Below, piece after piece: positions 20,929 to 28,676 of a stretch of 29,530 nucleotides of DNA. Below the pieces are notes generated by a model. It was given only the letters and a program-made list of their open reading frames with translations, did no database searches and was not told the origin of the DNA. The translations under genes and the position numbers were made by a program. The stretch's first letter is position 1. The number at the start of each line of letters is the position of its first letter. The DNA is taken from assembly GCA_035281425.1 (NCBI GenBank), contig DATEDX010000205.1, positions 1 to 29,530 on the forward strand. The letters are read 5' to 3'. This DNA is from JAICND01 sp035281425. GTDB taxonomy: Bacteria > Actinomycetota > Acidimicrobiia > Spongiisociales > ZC4RG35.

Positions 20929-21065
20929 TACACTCACCCGTAACGACACACGTCGGTGAATCCTCATGGTGGGTCCGCGGCTAAGACGCGGGTTCGAAGA
21001 GGAGGCCACTAGGCCGGGCACCGCGCTCCACCGGCGGAGGACATAACCAGAAAGAAGGAGAGATT
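20929..21065 (+). promoter_or_regulatory. rpsB promoter and structured 5' leader
   Basis: TACACT (20929-20934) is a plausible -10 box, which predicts an mRNA leader of about 125 bases. The leader can form CGAC-ACAC-GTCG, CCGCG-GCTAAGA-CGCGG and GGCC-ACTA-GGCC hairpins in succession and ends in a strong AAGGAG SD. A leader this long before rpsB-tsf is consistent with feedback by S2, but I recognise no named motif. Confidence 0.4.
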
Positions 21066-21863
21066 GTGGCTGTCAGCATCAAACAGCTGCTGGAGGCGGG
21101 GGTCCACTTCGGGCATCAGACCCGTCGCTGGAATCCCAAGATGCGCCCCTACATCTACGGGGAACGCAACGGGATTCACATCATCGACTTGCGCCAGACC
21201 CTGGTTCAGATCCAGGAGGCCTGCAAGTACGTGCGTGAGGTGGCCGCAGACGGAGGGTCGGTCCTCTTCGTCGGGACCAAAAAGCAAGCCCAGGCGCCGG
21301 TGGGGGAGGCCGCCCAAGCTGCCGGGATGCCTTATGTGAACTTCCGCTGGTTGGGGGGGATGTTGACCAACTTCTCCACCATCCAAAAGCGCATCTTCTA
21401 CATGAAGGAGCTGCAACGAATGGAAGCCACCGGGGAGATCAACGCCCTCCCCAAACGCGAGCGGCTCGCCCTTCGTCGAGAACTAGCCAAGCTGCAGCAG
21501 ACCCTCGGGGGAGTAGCGGAGATGACCCGGGTCCCCGAGGCGGTCTTCATCGTCGATGTCAACATCGAGCACACCGCCGTCAAGGAGGCCAAGCGTCTTG
21601 GTCTCACCACCCTCGCCCTGGTGGACAGCAACTGCGACCCCGACGACATCGACTTCGTCATCGCCGGCAACGACGACGCCATCCGCGCCGCCAGCGTGGT
21701 GGCCAATGCCCTGTCCGAGGCGATCAGAGAAGGCAAAGGTGAAATCGGGCGCAGTGACGTCGAGATGCTGGAAGCGGAAATGGCGGAGGCCGCACCCGCC
21801 TCCCCCGAACCAGCACCGGAGGAAACCACCACCGTCTCTGCCGAGGAGCCCAGCAATGGCTGA
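21066..21863 (+). CDS. rpsB: 30S ribosomal protein S2
   Basis: A 265-residue small-subunit protein that joins late and binds S1 or the 16S 3' region. Family motifs: IKQLLEAGVHFGHQTRRWNP, PYIYGERNGIHIIDL, PYVNFRWLGGMLTNF and VNIEHTAVKEAKRLG. A 35-residue Glu/Ala/Pro-rich tail is common in actinobacteria. It starts at GTG 21066, seven bases after AAGGAG. The tsf gene begins inside its last codons (8-base overlap). Confidence 0.98.
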   Translation: MAVSIKQLLEAGVHFGHQTRRWNPKMRPYIYGERNGIHIIDLRQTLVQIQEACKYVREVAADGGSVLFVGTKKQAQAPVGEAAQAAGMPYVNFRWLGGMLTNFSTIQKRIFYMKELQRMEATGEINALPKRERLALRRELAKLQQTLGGVAEMTRVPEAVFIVDVNIEHTAVKEAKRLGLTTLALVDSNCDPDDIDFVIAGNDDAIRAASVVANALSEAIREGKGEIGRSDVEMLEAEMAEAAPASPEPAPEETTTVSAEEPSNG

Positions 21864-22479
21864 CTTCACCGCCCAGGATGTGCAAAAGCTGCGCCAGCAG
21901 GCCGGAGTGGGCATGATGGACGCCAAGAAAGCCCTCACCGAGACCGGGGGCGACTTCGACCAGGCAATCGAGTTGCTTCGGATCCGGGGCCTCTCCAAGG
22001 TGGCGAAAAGGGCCGCCGAGCGGGAAGCTACGGATGGGGCAGTGGGTTTCTACCTCCATCTCCAGGCCGATCGACCGGTCCAAGGGGTGCTGGTCGAGCT
22101 AGCGTGCGAGACCGACTTCGTGGCCAAGAACCCCGACTTCCGCCAAACCGCCGACGACATCGCCATGCACATCGCCTGGGGACGTCCCCGATGGGTCACC
22201 CGGGACCAGGTCGACTCTGCCGAGCTCGACCGGGAGCGAGATCTCATCACCCGGCAGATGAAAGAGGAAGGCAAACCCGAGCACTTGATCGGCAAGATCG
22301 TGGAAGGACGACTCAACTCCTTCTATGAGGAAAATGTGCTCTACGACCAGAAGTTCGTCAACGAGCAGAAGTTCGCCGGGACGGTGGGCGACCTGGTCAA
22401 CCAGCTGGCCGCCCGCATGGGAGAGAACATTGCGGTGCGCCGTTTCGCCCGCCTCGCCGTTGGTGAGAGCGACAACTAA
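21856..22479 (+). CDS. tsf: Elongation factor Ts (short form)
   Basis: GDP/GTP exchange factor for EF-Tu. N-terminal UBA-like domain FTAQDVQKLRQQAGVGMMDA, KKALTETGGDFDQA, then the core with the Tu-contact motif LVELACETDFVAKN. At 207 residues it is about 65-70 shorter than most actinobacterial EF-Ts and resembles the single-core form of Thermus or cyanobacteria. It starts at ATG 21856 (GAGGAG upstream) and overlaps pyrH by one base (TAATG). Confidence 0.97.
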   Translation: MADFTAQDVQKLRQQAGVGMMDAKKALTETGGDFDQAIELLRIRGLSKVAKRAAEREATDGAVGFYLHLQADRPVQGVLVELACETDFVAKNPDFRQTADDIAMHIAWGRPRWVTRDQVDSAELDRERDLITRQMKEEGKPEHLIGKIVEGRLNSFYEENVLYDQKFVNEQKFAGTVGDLVNQLAARMGENIAVRRFARLAVGESDN

Positions 22480-23183
22480 TGGGGCGCCGAGTCCTCCTCA
22501 AGCTTTCCGGTGAGGCATTTGCGGATCCGGCTGTCGGATACGGCATCGATCCCATCACCGTGCAGCGGGTCGCATCCGAGGTGGCGGAGGCTCACCAAGA
22601 TGGCACCGAGATCGCCATCGTGGTGGGTGGCGGCAACATCTTCCGGGGGGTCTCCCAACAGGCCAAAGGCATGGACGCAGCCAATGCCGACTACATGGGC
22701 ATGCTGGCCACGGTCATCAATGCCCTCGCCCTCCGCGACGCCCTCGAACACGCCGGGGTGGGGACCAGGGTGCAGAGCGCTATCACCATGCAGCAACTGG
22801 CCGAGCCCTATATCCGGCTGCGCGCCATCCGGCACCTGGAGAAGGGGCGGGTAGTGGTGTTCGCCGCCGGCACCGGCAATCCCTTCTTCACCACCGATAC
22901 CACCGCCGCCCTGCGGGCGGTGGAGATCGGGGCCCATGTGCTTCTCAAGGCCTCCCGGGTCGACGGTATCTATTCGGCCGACCCCGAAACCGACCCCAAC
23001 GCCGAGAAGCTGGAGGAATTGAGCTATATGGACTTCATCGCCCAGGGACTCCGGGTGATGGACACCACCGCCATTACCATGTGCCGCGAGCACGGAGTGC
23101 CAATCGTCGTCTTCGACATGACCGTCCCAGGCAATATTGTGCGGGCGGTGGCGGGGGAGCCGATTGGGACCGTAGTGCACTGA
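22479..23183 (+). CDS. pyrH: Uridylate (UMP) kinase
   Basis: Phosphorylates UMP to UDP; allosterically regulated hexamer of the amino-acid-kinase fold. A 234-residue protein: RVLLKLSGEAF (phosphate loop), IAIVVGGGNIFRG, ADYMGMLATVINALALRDAL, FAAGTGNPFFTTDTTAALRA and LKASRVDGIYSADP. The ATG overlaps the tsf stop by one base, so translation is probably coupled. The order rpsB-tsf-pyrH-frr is universal in bacteria. Confidence 0.97.
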   Translation: MGRRVLLKLSGEAFADPAVGYGIDPITVQRVASEVAEAHQDGTEIAIVVGGGNIFRGVSQQAKGMDAANADYMGMLATVINALALRDALEHAGVGTRVQSAITMQQLAEPYIRLRAIRHLEKGRVVVFAAGTGNPFFTTDTTAALRAVEIGAHVLLKASRVDGIYSADPETDPNAEKLEELSYMDFIAQGLRVMDTTAITMCREHGVPIVVFDMTVPGNIVRAVAGEPIGTVVH

Positions 23184-23193
23184 GGAGGAGGAG

Positions 23194-23745
23194 ATGATCG
23201 CCGACCTGCTGTCGGACGCTCGGCGGAAGATGGACCACGCCTGCGAACACGTGGCCTCCGAGTTCATTACCGTCCGCACCGGCCGAGCCAACCCTCAGAT
23301 TCTCCACCGGGTGTCGATCGACTATTACGGCAGCTCGACGCCTCTCCAGCAGCTGGCTTCGTTTTCGGTACCCGAACCGCGCATGCTGGTGGTGCAGCCT
23401 TACGACCGCAGCACCATCGGCCCTATCGAAAAGGCCATTCGATCTTCCGACCTCGGTCTCAACCCCTCCAACGACGGGACGGTGATCAGAATCGCCTTCC
23501 CCGCCCTGACCGAAGAACGGAGGCGGGAGCTGATCAAACTGGTGAGGCACATGGCGGAAGAAGGGCGGGTGGCGGTGCGCAACGTGCGCCGGCACGTCAA
23601 GACCGACATCGAATCGCTGCACGGTGAGGTTTCGGACGACGAGATCCGCCGGGGGGAAAAGGAACTGCAAGAGCTCACCGACAAGGCTATCCAGCGCATC
23701 GACGACCAGCTCAGCCATAAAGAAGCTGAGTTGCTGGAGGTATAG
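23194..23745 (+). CDS. frr: Ribosome recycling factor
   Basis: Splits post-termination ribosomes together with EF-G. The 183-residue protein has the two-domain layout: long helices at both ends (KMDHACEHVASEFITVRTGR; the C-terminal KELQELTDKAIQRIDDQLSH) and the small beta domain with YYGSSTPLQQLASFSVPEPR and VQPYDRSTIGPIEKAI. The catalytic Arg-rich hinge is present (VRHMAEEGRVAVRNVRR). The start is ATG 23194, right after a GAGGAGGAG SD, 10 bases behind pyrH. Confidence 0.97.
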   Translation: MIADLLSDARRKMDHACEHVASEFITVRTGRANPQILHRVSIDYYGSSTPLQQLASFSVPEPRMLVVQPYDRSTIGPIEKAIRSSDLGLNPSNDGTVIRIAFPALTEERRRELIKLVRHMAEEGRVAVRNVRRHVKTDIESLHGEVSDDEIRRGEKELQELTDKAIQRIDDQLSHKEAELLEV

Positions 23746-23748
23746 ACC

Positions 23749-24930
23749 ATGTCCGACGTCGAATCTCCACGCCTGCCGGGGGTGGACGACGACCCCATCC
23801 CGGACGGACCCCCGGCCCGCTTCACCCGTCCCTGGGAGCAGCCGCTGGACCAGGCCGAGCCCAATGACGACGAACCCGGCGATCGGGACACCTCCGCCGA
23901 CGACGAAGAACTGGATCTCTCGATATCCGAGCAGATCTATCTCTCCGCTACCACCGCCGAATACCGCGACCTCGCAGAGGAGGTAGCCCGAACCTCCCAG
24001 GAGGAGCCGATCAACCGCCCGGCGGTAGCGGCCGCCATCGCCGGGGTTGGCTCCGGTCTGGTCGACTTCGAAGACGTCACCGGCCAGAAAGGCATCTCTG
24101 AAGAAGAGGTGGAGCATGTGGAACAGGCGGCCACCTCCGATCTCACCATGCGGGTCATCACCGCCCTGGTCCTCATCGGGCTCTTCCTGGGAACCCTCAT
24201 CCTCGGCGGCTGGTGGTTCACCCTCTTCGTGACCGTGGTCATGGTGGTTGCCCTGGGAGAGTTCTATTCCACCCTGCGACGCGAGGGTTATGTCCCCTTG
24301 GCTTTGTTCGGGCTGCTGGGAGTGGTGGGTGCCGGGCTCTCCGCCCAAGGGGGGAGACCTTCGGCCATCCTGGTCAGCATCCTCCTTGCGGCGCTAGCCG
24401 TCATCCTTTTCATGTCGGTGGTGCCTCGCCGGAGAGCTCTCGACAACGCCGCCCTCACCGTCCTGGGCTCGGCTTGGGTAGCCCTACTCGGCTTCGCCGT
24501 CATCATCGGCCGCTCCCAGTCGGCCATCGCCCTCATTCTCCTCGTGGTGCTGGTCTCGGCCCTTTTTGACATCGGCTCCTACTTTGTAGGGCGTGCCTTT
24601 GGGCGCACCCGCATGGCGCCGGTCATCTCCCCCCGCAAGACCTGGGAGGGCTTCGTGGGTGGGGCCATAGCCGCCGCCGGCACCGCAGCCATCCTGGCCA
24701 CAGTCGACTTCTTCCCGATCGAGATGGGACAGGCGATGATCCTGTCCTTGCTCGTGGTAGTTCTGGCCCCGCTGGGAGACGGGGCCGAGTCGATGATCAA
24801 ACGTTCACTCGGGGTTAAAGATATGGGTAACGCCCTCCCCGGCCATGGGGGGATGCTCGACCGGATCGACTCCCTGCTCTTCGTGCTGCCCGCCGTATAT
24901 CTCTTCTTCCACTTCGCCGGCTTGTTGTGA
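23749..24930 (+). CDS. cdsA: Phosphatidate cytidylyltransferase with long acidic N-terminus
   Basis: Makes CDP-diacylglycerol from phosphatidate and CTP, the branch point of phospholipid synthesis. The C-terminal 260 residues carry about eight membrane helices and the CdsA signature KRSLGVKDMGNALPGHGGML DRIDS (split here; key residues Lys, Asp, Gly-His-Gly, Asp-Arg-Asp). Residues 1-130 are an acidic, probably disordered soluble extension (for example NDDEPGDRDTSADDEELDL) not found in the short enterobacterial form. It starts at ATG 23749, three bases after frr, and its stop overlaps dxr (GTGA). Confidence 0.94.
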   Translation: MSDVESPRLPGVDDDPIPDGPPARFTRPWEQPLDQAEPNDDEPGDRDTSADDEELDLSISEQIYLSATTAEYRDLAEEVARTSQEEPINRPAVAAAIAGVGSGLVDFEDVTGQKGISEEEVEHVEQAATSDLTMRVITALVLIGLFLGTLILGGWWFTLFVTVVMVVALGEFYSTLRREGYVPLALFGLLGVVGAGLSAQGGRPSAILVSILLAALAVILFMSVVPRRRALDNAALTVLGSAWVALLGFAVIIGRSQSAIALILLVVLVSALFDIGSYFVGRAFGRTRMAPVISPRKTWEGFVGGAIAAAGTAAILATVDFFPIEMGQAMILSLLVVVLAPLGDGAESMIKRSLGVKDMGNALPGHGGMLDRIDSLLFVLPAVYLFFHFAGLL

Positions 24931-26075
24931 TCCGGCCGGTGGTGGTTCTGGGCGCCACCGGATCGATCGGCCGTCAGGCTCTCGAAGTAGCGCAGGGCCT
25001 CGGAGCCGAGATCGCCGGGATCAGCGCGGGCCGCCTCACCCCGACTTTGCTCGAAGTGGCCAGACGCCACCCGGGGGCAGCGATCGCCGTCGCCGGTGGC
25101 AGCCATGAGGAGCGCCGGCAGCTACTCGGCGACCTCCCGGGCCGGGTCTTGGACTTCGGACCGGAGGCGGTGGCAGCTCTCGCCGCCGCTCCCGGACGGA
25201 TCGTGGTCAACGGGGTGGTGGGGCTAGCCGGATTGGGACCCACCCTGGCCGCCCTCGCCGCCGGGAACCGGTTGGCCCTCGCTAACAAGGAGTCGCTGGT
25301 TGGCGCCGGCGCTCTCGTGATCAAGGCGAAAGAGGAGGGGGGCGGTGAGCTGATCCCGGTCGACTCGGAACACTCGGCAATCTTCCAAAGCCTGATGGGG
25401 GAGGACCCCGATGTCCTCAGCCGCATCTGGCTGACTGCCAGTGGGGGTCCTTTCCTCCATTGGAGCGAAGAAGAGATGGCGGCGGCCACTCCCGACCAGG
25501 CGCTTCGTCATCCCAACTGGGAGATGGGACGGCGCATCACCATCGACTCCGCCACCTTGGCCAATAAGGGGTTGGAAGTGATCGAAGCCCATCAATTGTT
25601 CGGTCTCGACTACGACCAGATCTCGGTCGTCATCCATCCCCAAAGCATCATTCACTCGATGGTTGAGCTACGGGACGGGTCGGTCAAGGCCCAAATGGGA
25701 CCGCCCGATATGCGGCTCCCCATCGAGTTTGCCCTTACCTATCCCCGGCGGGGCCCCAACTTCCTCGCCCCGTTTCGATGGGCCGGTCAGACCCTCGAGT
25801 TCCTAGAGCCGGATCTGGATCGCTTCCCTGCTCTCGACCTTGCCTATCAAGCGGGGAGGGCCGGAGGTTCCGCTCCCGCGGTCTTCAATGCTGCGGATGA
25901 GGTGGTAGTGGAGGCGTTCCTCCAGGGGCGAGTTAGCTTCGCCGGCATCGCCCGGATCATCGCCGGCACCCTGGACACGGTCCCCTGGCGGGAACCGGTA
26001 ACCGTCGAAGAGGTGATCGAGATCGACGGCGAAGCCCGCCAAACCGCCGCCTCCCTGGTGGCGGGGGCCTGTTAA
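24927..26075 (+). CDS. dxr: 1-deoxy-D-xylulose 5-phosphate reductoisomerase
   Basis: Second step of the MEP isoprenoid pathway: DXP to MEP using NADPH and a divalent metal. A 382-residue enzyme. NADPH fold VVLGATGSIGRQALEV (residues 6-21); metal site and substrate loop LIPVDSEHSAIFQSLMG, LTASGGPFLHW, and NWEMGRRITIDSATLANKGL (Asn/Lys/Glu binding residues), then VIHPQSIIHSMVEL with the loop over the active site. GTG 24927 overlaps the cdsA stop by four bases. ispG, a later MEP enzyme, is encoded at 28677. Confidence 0.96.
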   Translation: MIRPVVVLGATGSIGRQALEVAQGLGAEIAGISAGRLTPTLLEVARRHPGAAIAVAGGSHEERRQLLGDLPGRVLDFGPEAVAALAAAPGRIVVNGVVGLAGLGPTLAALAAGNRLALANKESLVGAGALVIKAKEEGGGELIPVDSEHSAIFQSLMGEDPDVLSRIWLTASGGPFLHWSEEEMAAATPDQALRHPNWEMGRRITIDSATLANKGLEVIEAHQLFGLDYDQISVVIHPQSIIHSMVELRDGSVKAQMGPPDMRLPIEFALTYPRRGPNFLAPFRWAGQTLEFLEPDLDRFPALDLAYQAGRAGGSAPAVFNAADEVVVEAFLQGRVSFAGIARIIAGTLDTVPWREPVTVEEVIEIDGEARQTAASLVAGAC

Positions 26076-26123
26076 ACGGCCAGGGCCAGTGTGGTGCGGG
26101 GGCAAATAGAGCCGGCAGGGCGT

Positions 26124-26129
26124 TAGCCT
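26124..26129 (+). promoter_or_regulatory. Candidate -10 box (TAGCCT) for rseP
   Basis: TAGCCTGA followed by eight bases leads into the TTG start at 26139. There is no SD. The 63-base gap after dxr contains nothing else I can identify. Confidence 0.4.
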
Positions 26130-26138
26130 GACCCAACT

Positions 26139-27251
26139 TTGCTCGGTGGAATCGGCGGGATCCTCGCCATCATCTTCTTCGTCACCGCTCACGAACTCGG
26201 GCACTTCGTTGCCGCTAAGGCCGTGGGGATGAAGGCCACCGAATTCTTCTTTGGATTCGGCCCCCGGCTTTGGTCCTTCCGGCGAGGGGAAACGGAGTAC
26301 GGCATCAAACTCCTGCCCCTGGGCGGCTACGTCCGGATCGTGGGCATGAACCCCCTCGAAGAGGTGGCCCCCGAAGACCATGGTCGCACCTATCGAGAGC
26401 GGCCTTTTTGGGCCAAGTCGGTGGTGGTGCTGGCGGGGGTCGGAACCAACTTTCTTCTCGCCTATCTGCTGTTTGGCGGGGTCTTGCTGGCCACCGGCAT
26501 CACCGAGGCGCTCACCGTAGTGGAAGAAGTGGTCCCTACCCTCGCTAACGGGGAGCGGAGCCCCGCCTCCGTTGCCGGGCTACGACCGGACGACCGTATC
26601 ACCGCCATCGATGGTGAGCCCACCCCTGATTGGGAAACAGTGGCGCAAATCCTTTCCACCCGGCCCGACCAGCAGGTGGTGATCACTGTGGAGCGGGACG
26701 GCCAGACCCAGGATCTGGTCGCCGACCTGGCCTCCCGGGTCCATCCCGAGACCGGGGCTACGGTCGGCTTCCTGGGAGTGGCACCGACGGTCATCACCCG
26801 GTCGGTGGGCATTCTCGAAGCCGGGCAACTGGCGGGGCGGCAGTTGGGCCTGGCGGTGGGTCTGACCTTTGATGTCTTGGGTCGGATCGTCCAGCCCGAG
26901 ACCCTGGCCCGGCTGGCCGGGGTGCTGGTCGGAAATACCGATGTGCCCAATGACATCAGACCGGTGAGCCCCATCGGCATCGGCCAGATCGGCTCCCAGG
27001 TCGAAGAGTTCGGGGTGGCTTCTTTCCTCGTGCTGCTGGCCTCGGTCAACGTGATGCTGGCCACCCTCAACGTCCTTCCCCTCTACCCCCTTGACGGCGG
27101 CCATTTCGCGGTGGCGTTGTACGAAAAGCTGAGCGGCCGCACCGCCGATGTCCGGGTCCTGGCCCCGGTGGCGGCGCTGGTAATCGCCCTGGTCGGATTC
27201 CTCGGCTTGGTTGCCATCATCCTCGACATCGTCAATCCAATTAGCTTGTAG
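26139..27251 (+). CDS. rseP: Site-2 metalloprotease RseP/RIP
   Basis: Intramembrane zinc protease that cleaves anti-sigma factors and signal-peptide remnants. The 370-residue protein has the zinc motif HELGH (His18, Glu19, His22) in the first membrane helix, a PDZ domain (about residues 140-200, GLRPDDRITAIDGEPTPDWE), and the second metal motif LYPLDGGHFAV with Asp319 in a late helix. The start is TTG 26139, the only plausible codon before the first helix, which makes the N-terminus very short, normal for this family. It sits between dxr and ispG, its usual place. Confidence 0.94.
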   Translation: MLGGIGGILAIIFFVTAHELGHFVAAKAVGMKATEFFFGFGPRLWSFRRGETEYGIKLLPLGGYVRIVGMNPLEEVAPEDHGRTYRERPFWAKSVVVLAGVGTNFLLAYLLFGGVLLATGITEALTVVEEVVPTLANGERSPASVAGLRPDDRITAIDGEPTPDWETVAQILSTRPDQQVVITVERDGQTQDLVADLASRVHPETGATVGFLGVAPTVITRSVGILEAGQLAGRQLGLAVGLTFDVLGRIVQPETLARLAGVLVGNTDVPNDIRPVSPIGIGQIGSQVEEFGVASFLVLLASVNVMLATLNVLPLYPLDGGHFAVALYEKLSGRTADVRVLAPVAALVIALVGFLGLVAIILDIVNPISL

Positions 27252-27286
27252 CTATCAGCTTTCAGCTATCGGCTTTCGGCGTTCAG
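27252..27286. repeat. Heptad repeat array with a different unit, after rseP
   Basis: Five 7-base units: CTATCAG, CTTTCAG, CTATCGG, CTTTCGG, CGTTCAG, starting directly at the rseP stop codon. Period as in the TCTTCCG arrays, but the unit differs. It fills most of the 62-base gap before the protease gene. Confidence 0.85.
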
Positions 27287-27301
27287 CGGGAGCGTCGTCC
27301 G

Positions 27302-27307
27302 TAAGAT
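27302..27307 (+). promoter_or_regulatory. Candidate leaderless -10 box for the protease lipoprotein
   Basis: TAAGAT ends 6 bases before the ATG at 27314, with no SD; the spacing is that of a leaderless transcript. Confidence 0.45.
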
Positions 27308-27313
27308 TGCCTC

Positions 27314-28645
27314 ATGAGACGAGGTCAGGCGGTGGTGCTGGCAATGCTCATCGCCTGCTCTCCGGCGCCGGTGTTAACCACCACCCTTCCCACCACCACG
27401 ACGCTCCCCCCTACCACCGAACCTCCTACCACCATCGACCCTCGCACCGAGGCGCAACGCGTCTACGACCTGCTGTCGCCCTATGTCGCCCTGGTCGAGA
27501 CCGAGATCGCTTCCGGCTCGGCCATGGTGGTGGGGCCCGAGCGGATGGTGACCAACTTCCACGTCGCCTGGCCCTACCAAGGGCTCACCGTGACTTTCGC
27601 CGACGGCGCCAGCTTTGAGGCCGAGGTCCTGTCGGTGGACTCGGTGATGGATGTAGCGGTGCTGTCGGTTCCCGGCCTCGAGTTGGAAGCGCCCCCGGTG
27701 GGGGATCCCCGCCAGATCCGCAATGGCTCCAACGGCTACCTGGTCGGCTATCCCTTGGCGCCCGGCCCCGGGGAGCCGACCATAACCCTGGGCTTGCTCT
27801 CCAGCCCGCGGGTGGCAGAGCAACTCGAGGTGACCTTTCTCATCACCGATGCCACCATCGAAAGCGGGCAGTCAGGAGGCATCCTCGCCTCCAGCAGCGG
27901 AGAGGTGCTGGGCATGACCGGTTTCAGCGTGGGCTCACTGGCGGTGGCGCTGGCCATGGAAGACGTGTTGGAAAGGGTCGAAGCAGCGGGGGATGAATAC
28001 GACCTCGGTGGGGCCGGAGACCGTCGCTTCCCCGAACTGGGAGAGGGAGCGACCGATCACCAAGGAGCAATCCGATCCACCCCCGACGAATGGGTCTACC
28101 TCGCCGCGGTCGAGGGGGTCGATTCGTTCACCTTGGAGGCGACCGAAGGAATGGATGTGCGGGTGATGGCCGCCGGTGGGGTGCTGGGGCTGCCTCCCGG
28201 TCCCGACCGCATCCCCCACTCCTTGGAGGCCCCGGTCGACGCCCCCGGTCCTTACCTGGTGGTGGTCAGCGGGCCGTCCGATAACGAGTTCAACCTCACA
28301 TCCTCGGTTCCGCTGCTTCACCTCCCCGACCCCGACGACGGCCTCACCCTGGCCCCGGGTGACAAGATCGTGGCCGCCGCCGACTTCGTGGGAGACCTCG
28401 ACTGGTTTCTCCTCGACCTCGCCGAGGATCAGGAGATCAAGGTGCGGGCGGAGGGAGGCAGCGTCGGAGTGGTCTTGATCATCGACGAGGCCGACGGAGA
28501 GATCTCACCGCTGGCGGTAGCGCAACCACAGCCGGCGGTCCCGGTGGTGACCGAAGTCGAATACACCGCCGATGAAACCGCCACGTATCTGCTGGTCGTG
28601 GACACCTTGTTTCACCCCGGCGGCTATGTCCTCACCGTGGAATAG
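27314..28645 (+). CDS. Secreted lipoprotein trypsin-like serine protease
   Basis: A 443-residue protein. N-terminal lipoprotein signal with lipobox LIAC (Cys15), then a Thr/Pro-rich linker (PTTTTLPPTTEPPTT), typical of cell-wall-spanning tethers in Acidimicrobiia-like bacteria. Residues about 48-215 form a chymotrypsin/HtrA-fold protease with His83 (VTNFHV), Asp113 (MDVAVL) and Ser187 (ESGQSGG), so the triad is intact. There is no PDZ domain; residues 230-443 are two beta-rich repeats resembling pre-peptidase C-terminal domains (EWVYLAAVEGVDSFTLEA; LDWFLLDLAEDQEIKVRAEG). It probably works outside the membrane. Its place directly behind rseP suggests it could supply site-1-like cleavage, which is only an inference. 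Confidence 0.83.
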   Translation: MRRGQAVVLAMLIACSPAPVLTTTLPTTTTLPPTTEPPTTIDPRTEAQRVYDLLSPYVALVETEIASGSAMVVGPERMVTNFHVAWPYQGLTVTFADGASFEAEVLSVDSVMDVAVLSVPGLELEAPPVGDPRQIRNGSNGYLVGYPLAPGPGEPTITLGLLSSPRVAEQLEVTFLITDATIESGQSGGILASSSGEVLGMTGFSVGSLAVALAMEDVLERVEAAGDEYDLGGAGDRRFPELGEGATDHQGAIRSTPDEWVYLAAVEGVDSFTLEATEGMDVRVMAAGGVLGLPPGPDRIPHSLEAPVDAPGPYLVVVSGPSDNEFNLTSSVPLLHLPDPDDGLTLAPGDKIVAAADFVGDLDWFLLDLAEDQEIKVRAEGGSVGVVLIIDEADGEISPLAVAQPQPAVPVVTEVEYTADETATYLLVVDTLFHPGGYVLTVE

Positions 28646-28664
28646 GACACCACAGGCAAGCCGG

Positions 28665-28670
28665 TAGCCT
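28665..28670 (+). promoter_or_regulatory. Candidate -10 box (TAGCCT) for ispG
   Basis: TAGCCT ends 6 bases before GTG 28677 and 9 before ATG 28680; no SD. Same word as upstream of xerC and rseP. Confidence 0.45.
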
Positions 28671-28676
28671 GAACTG

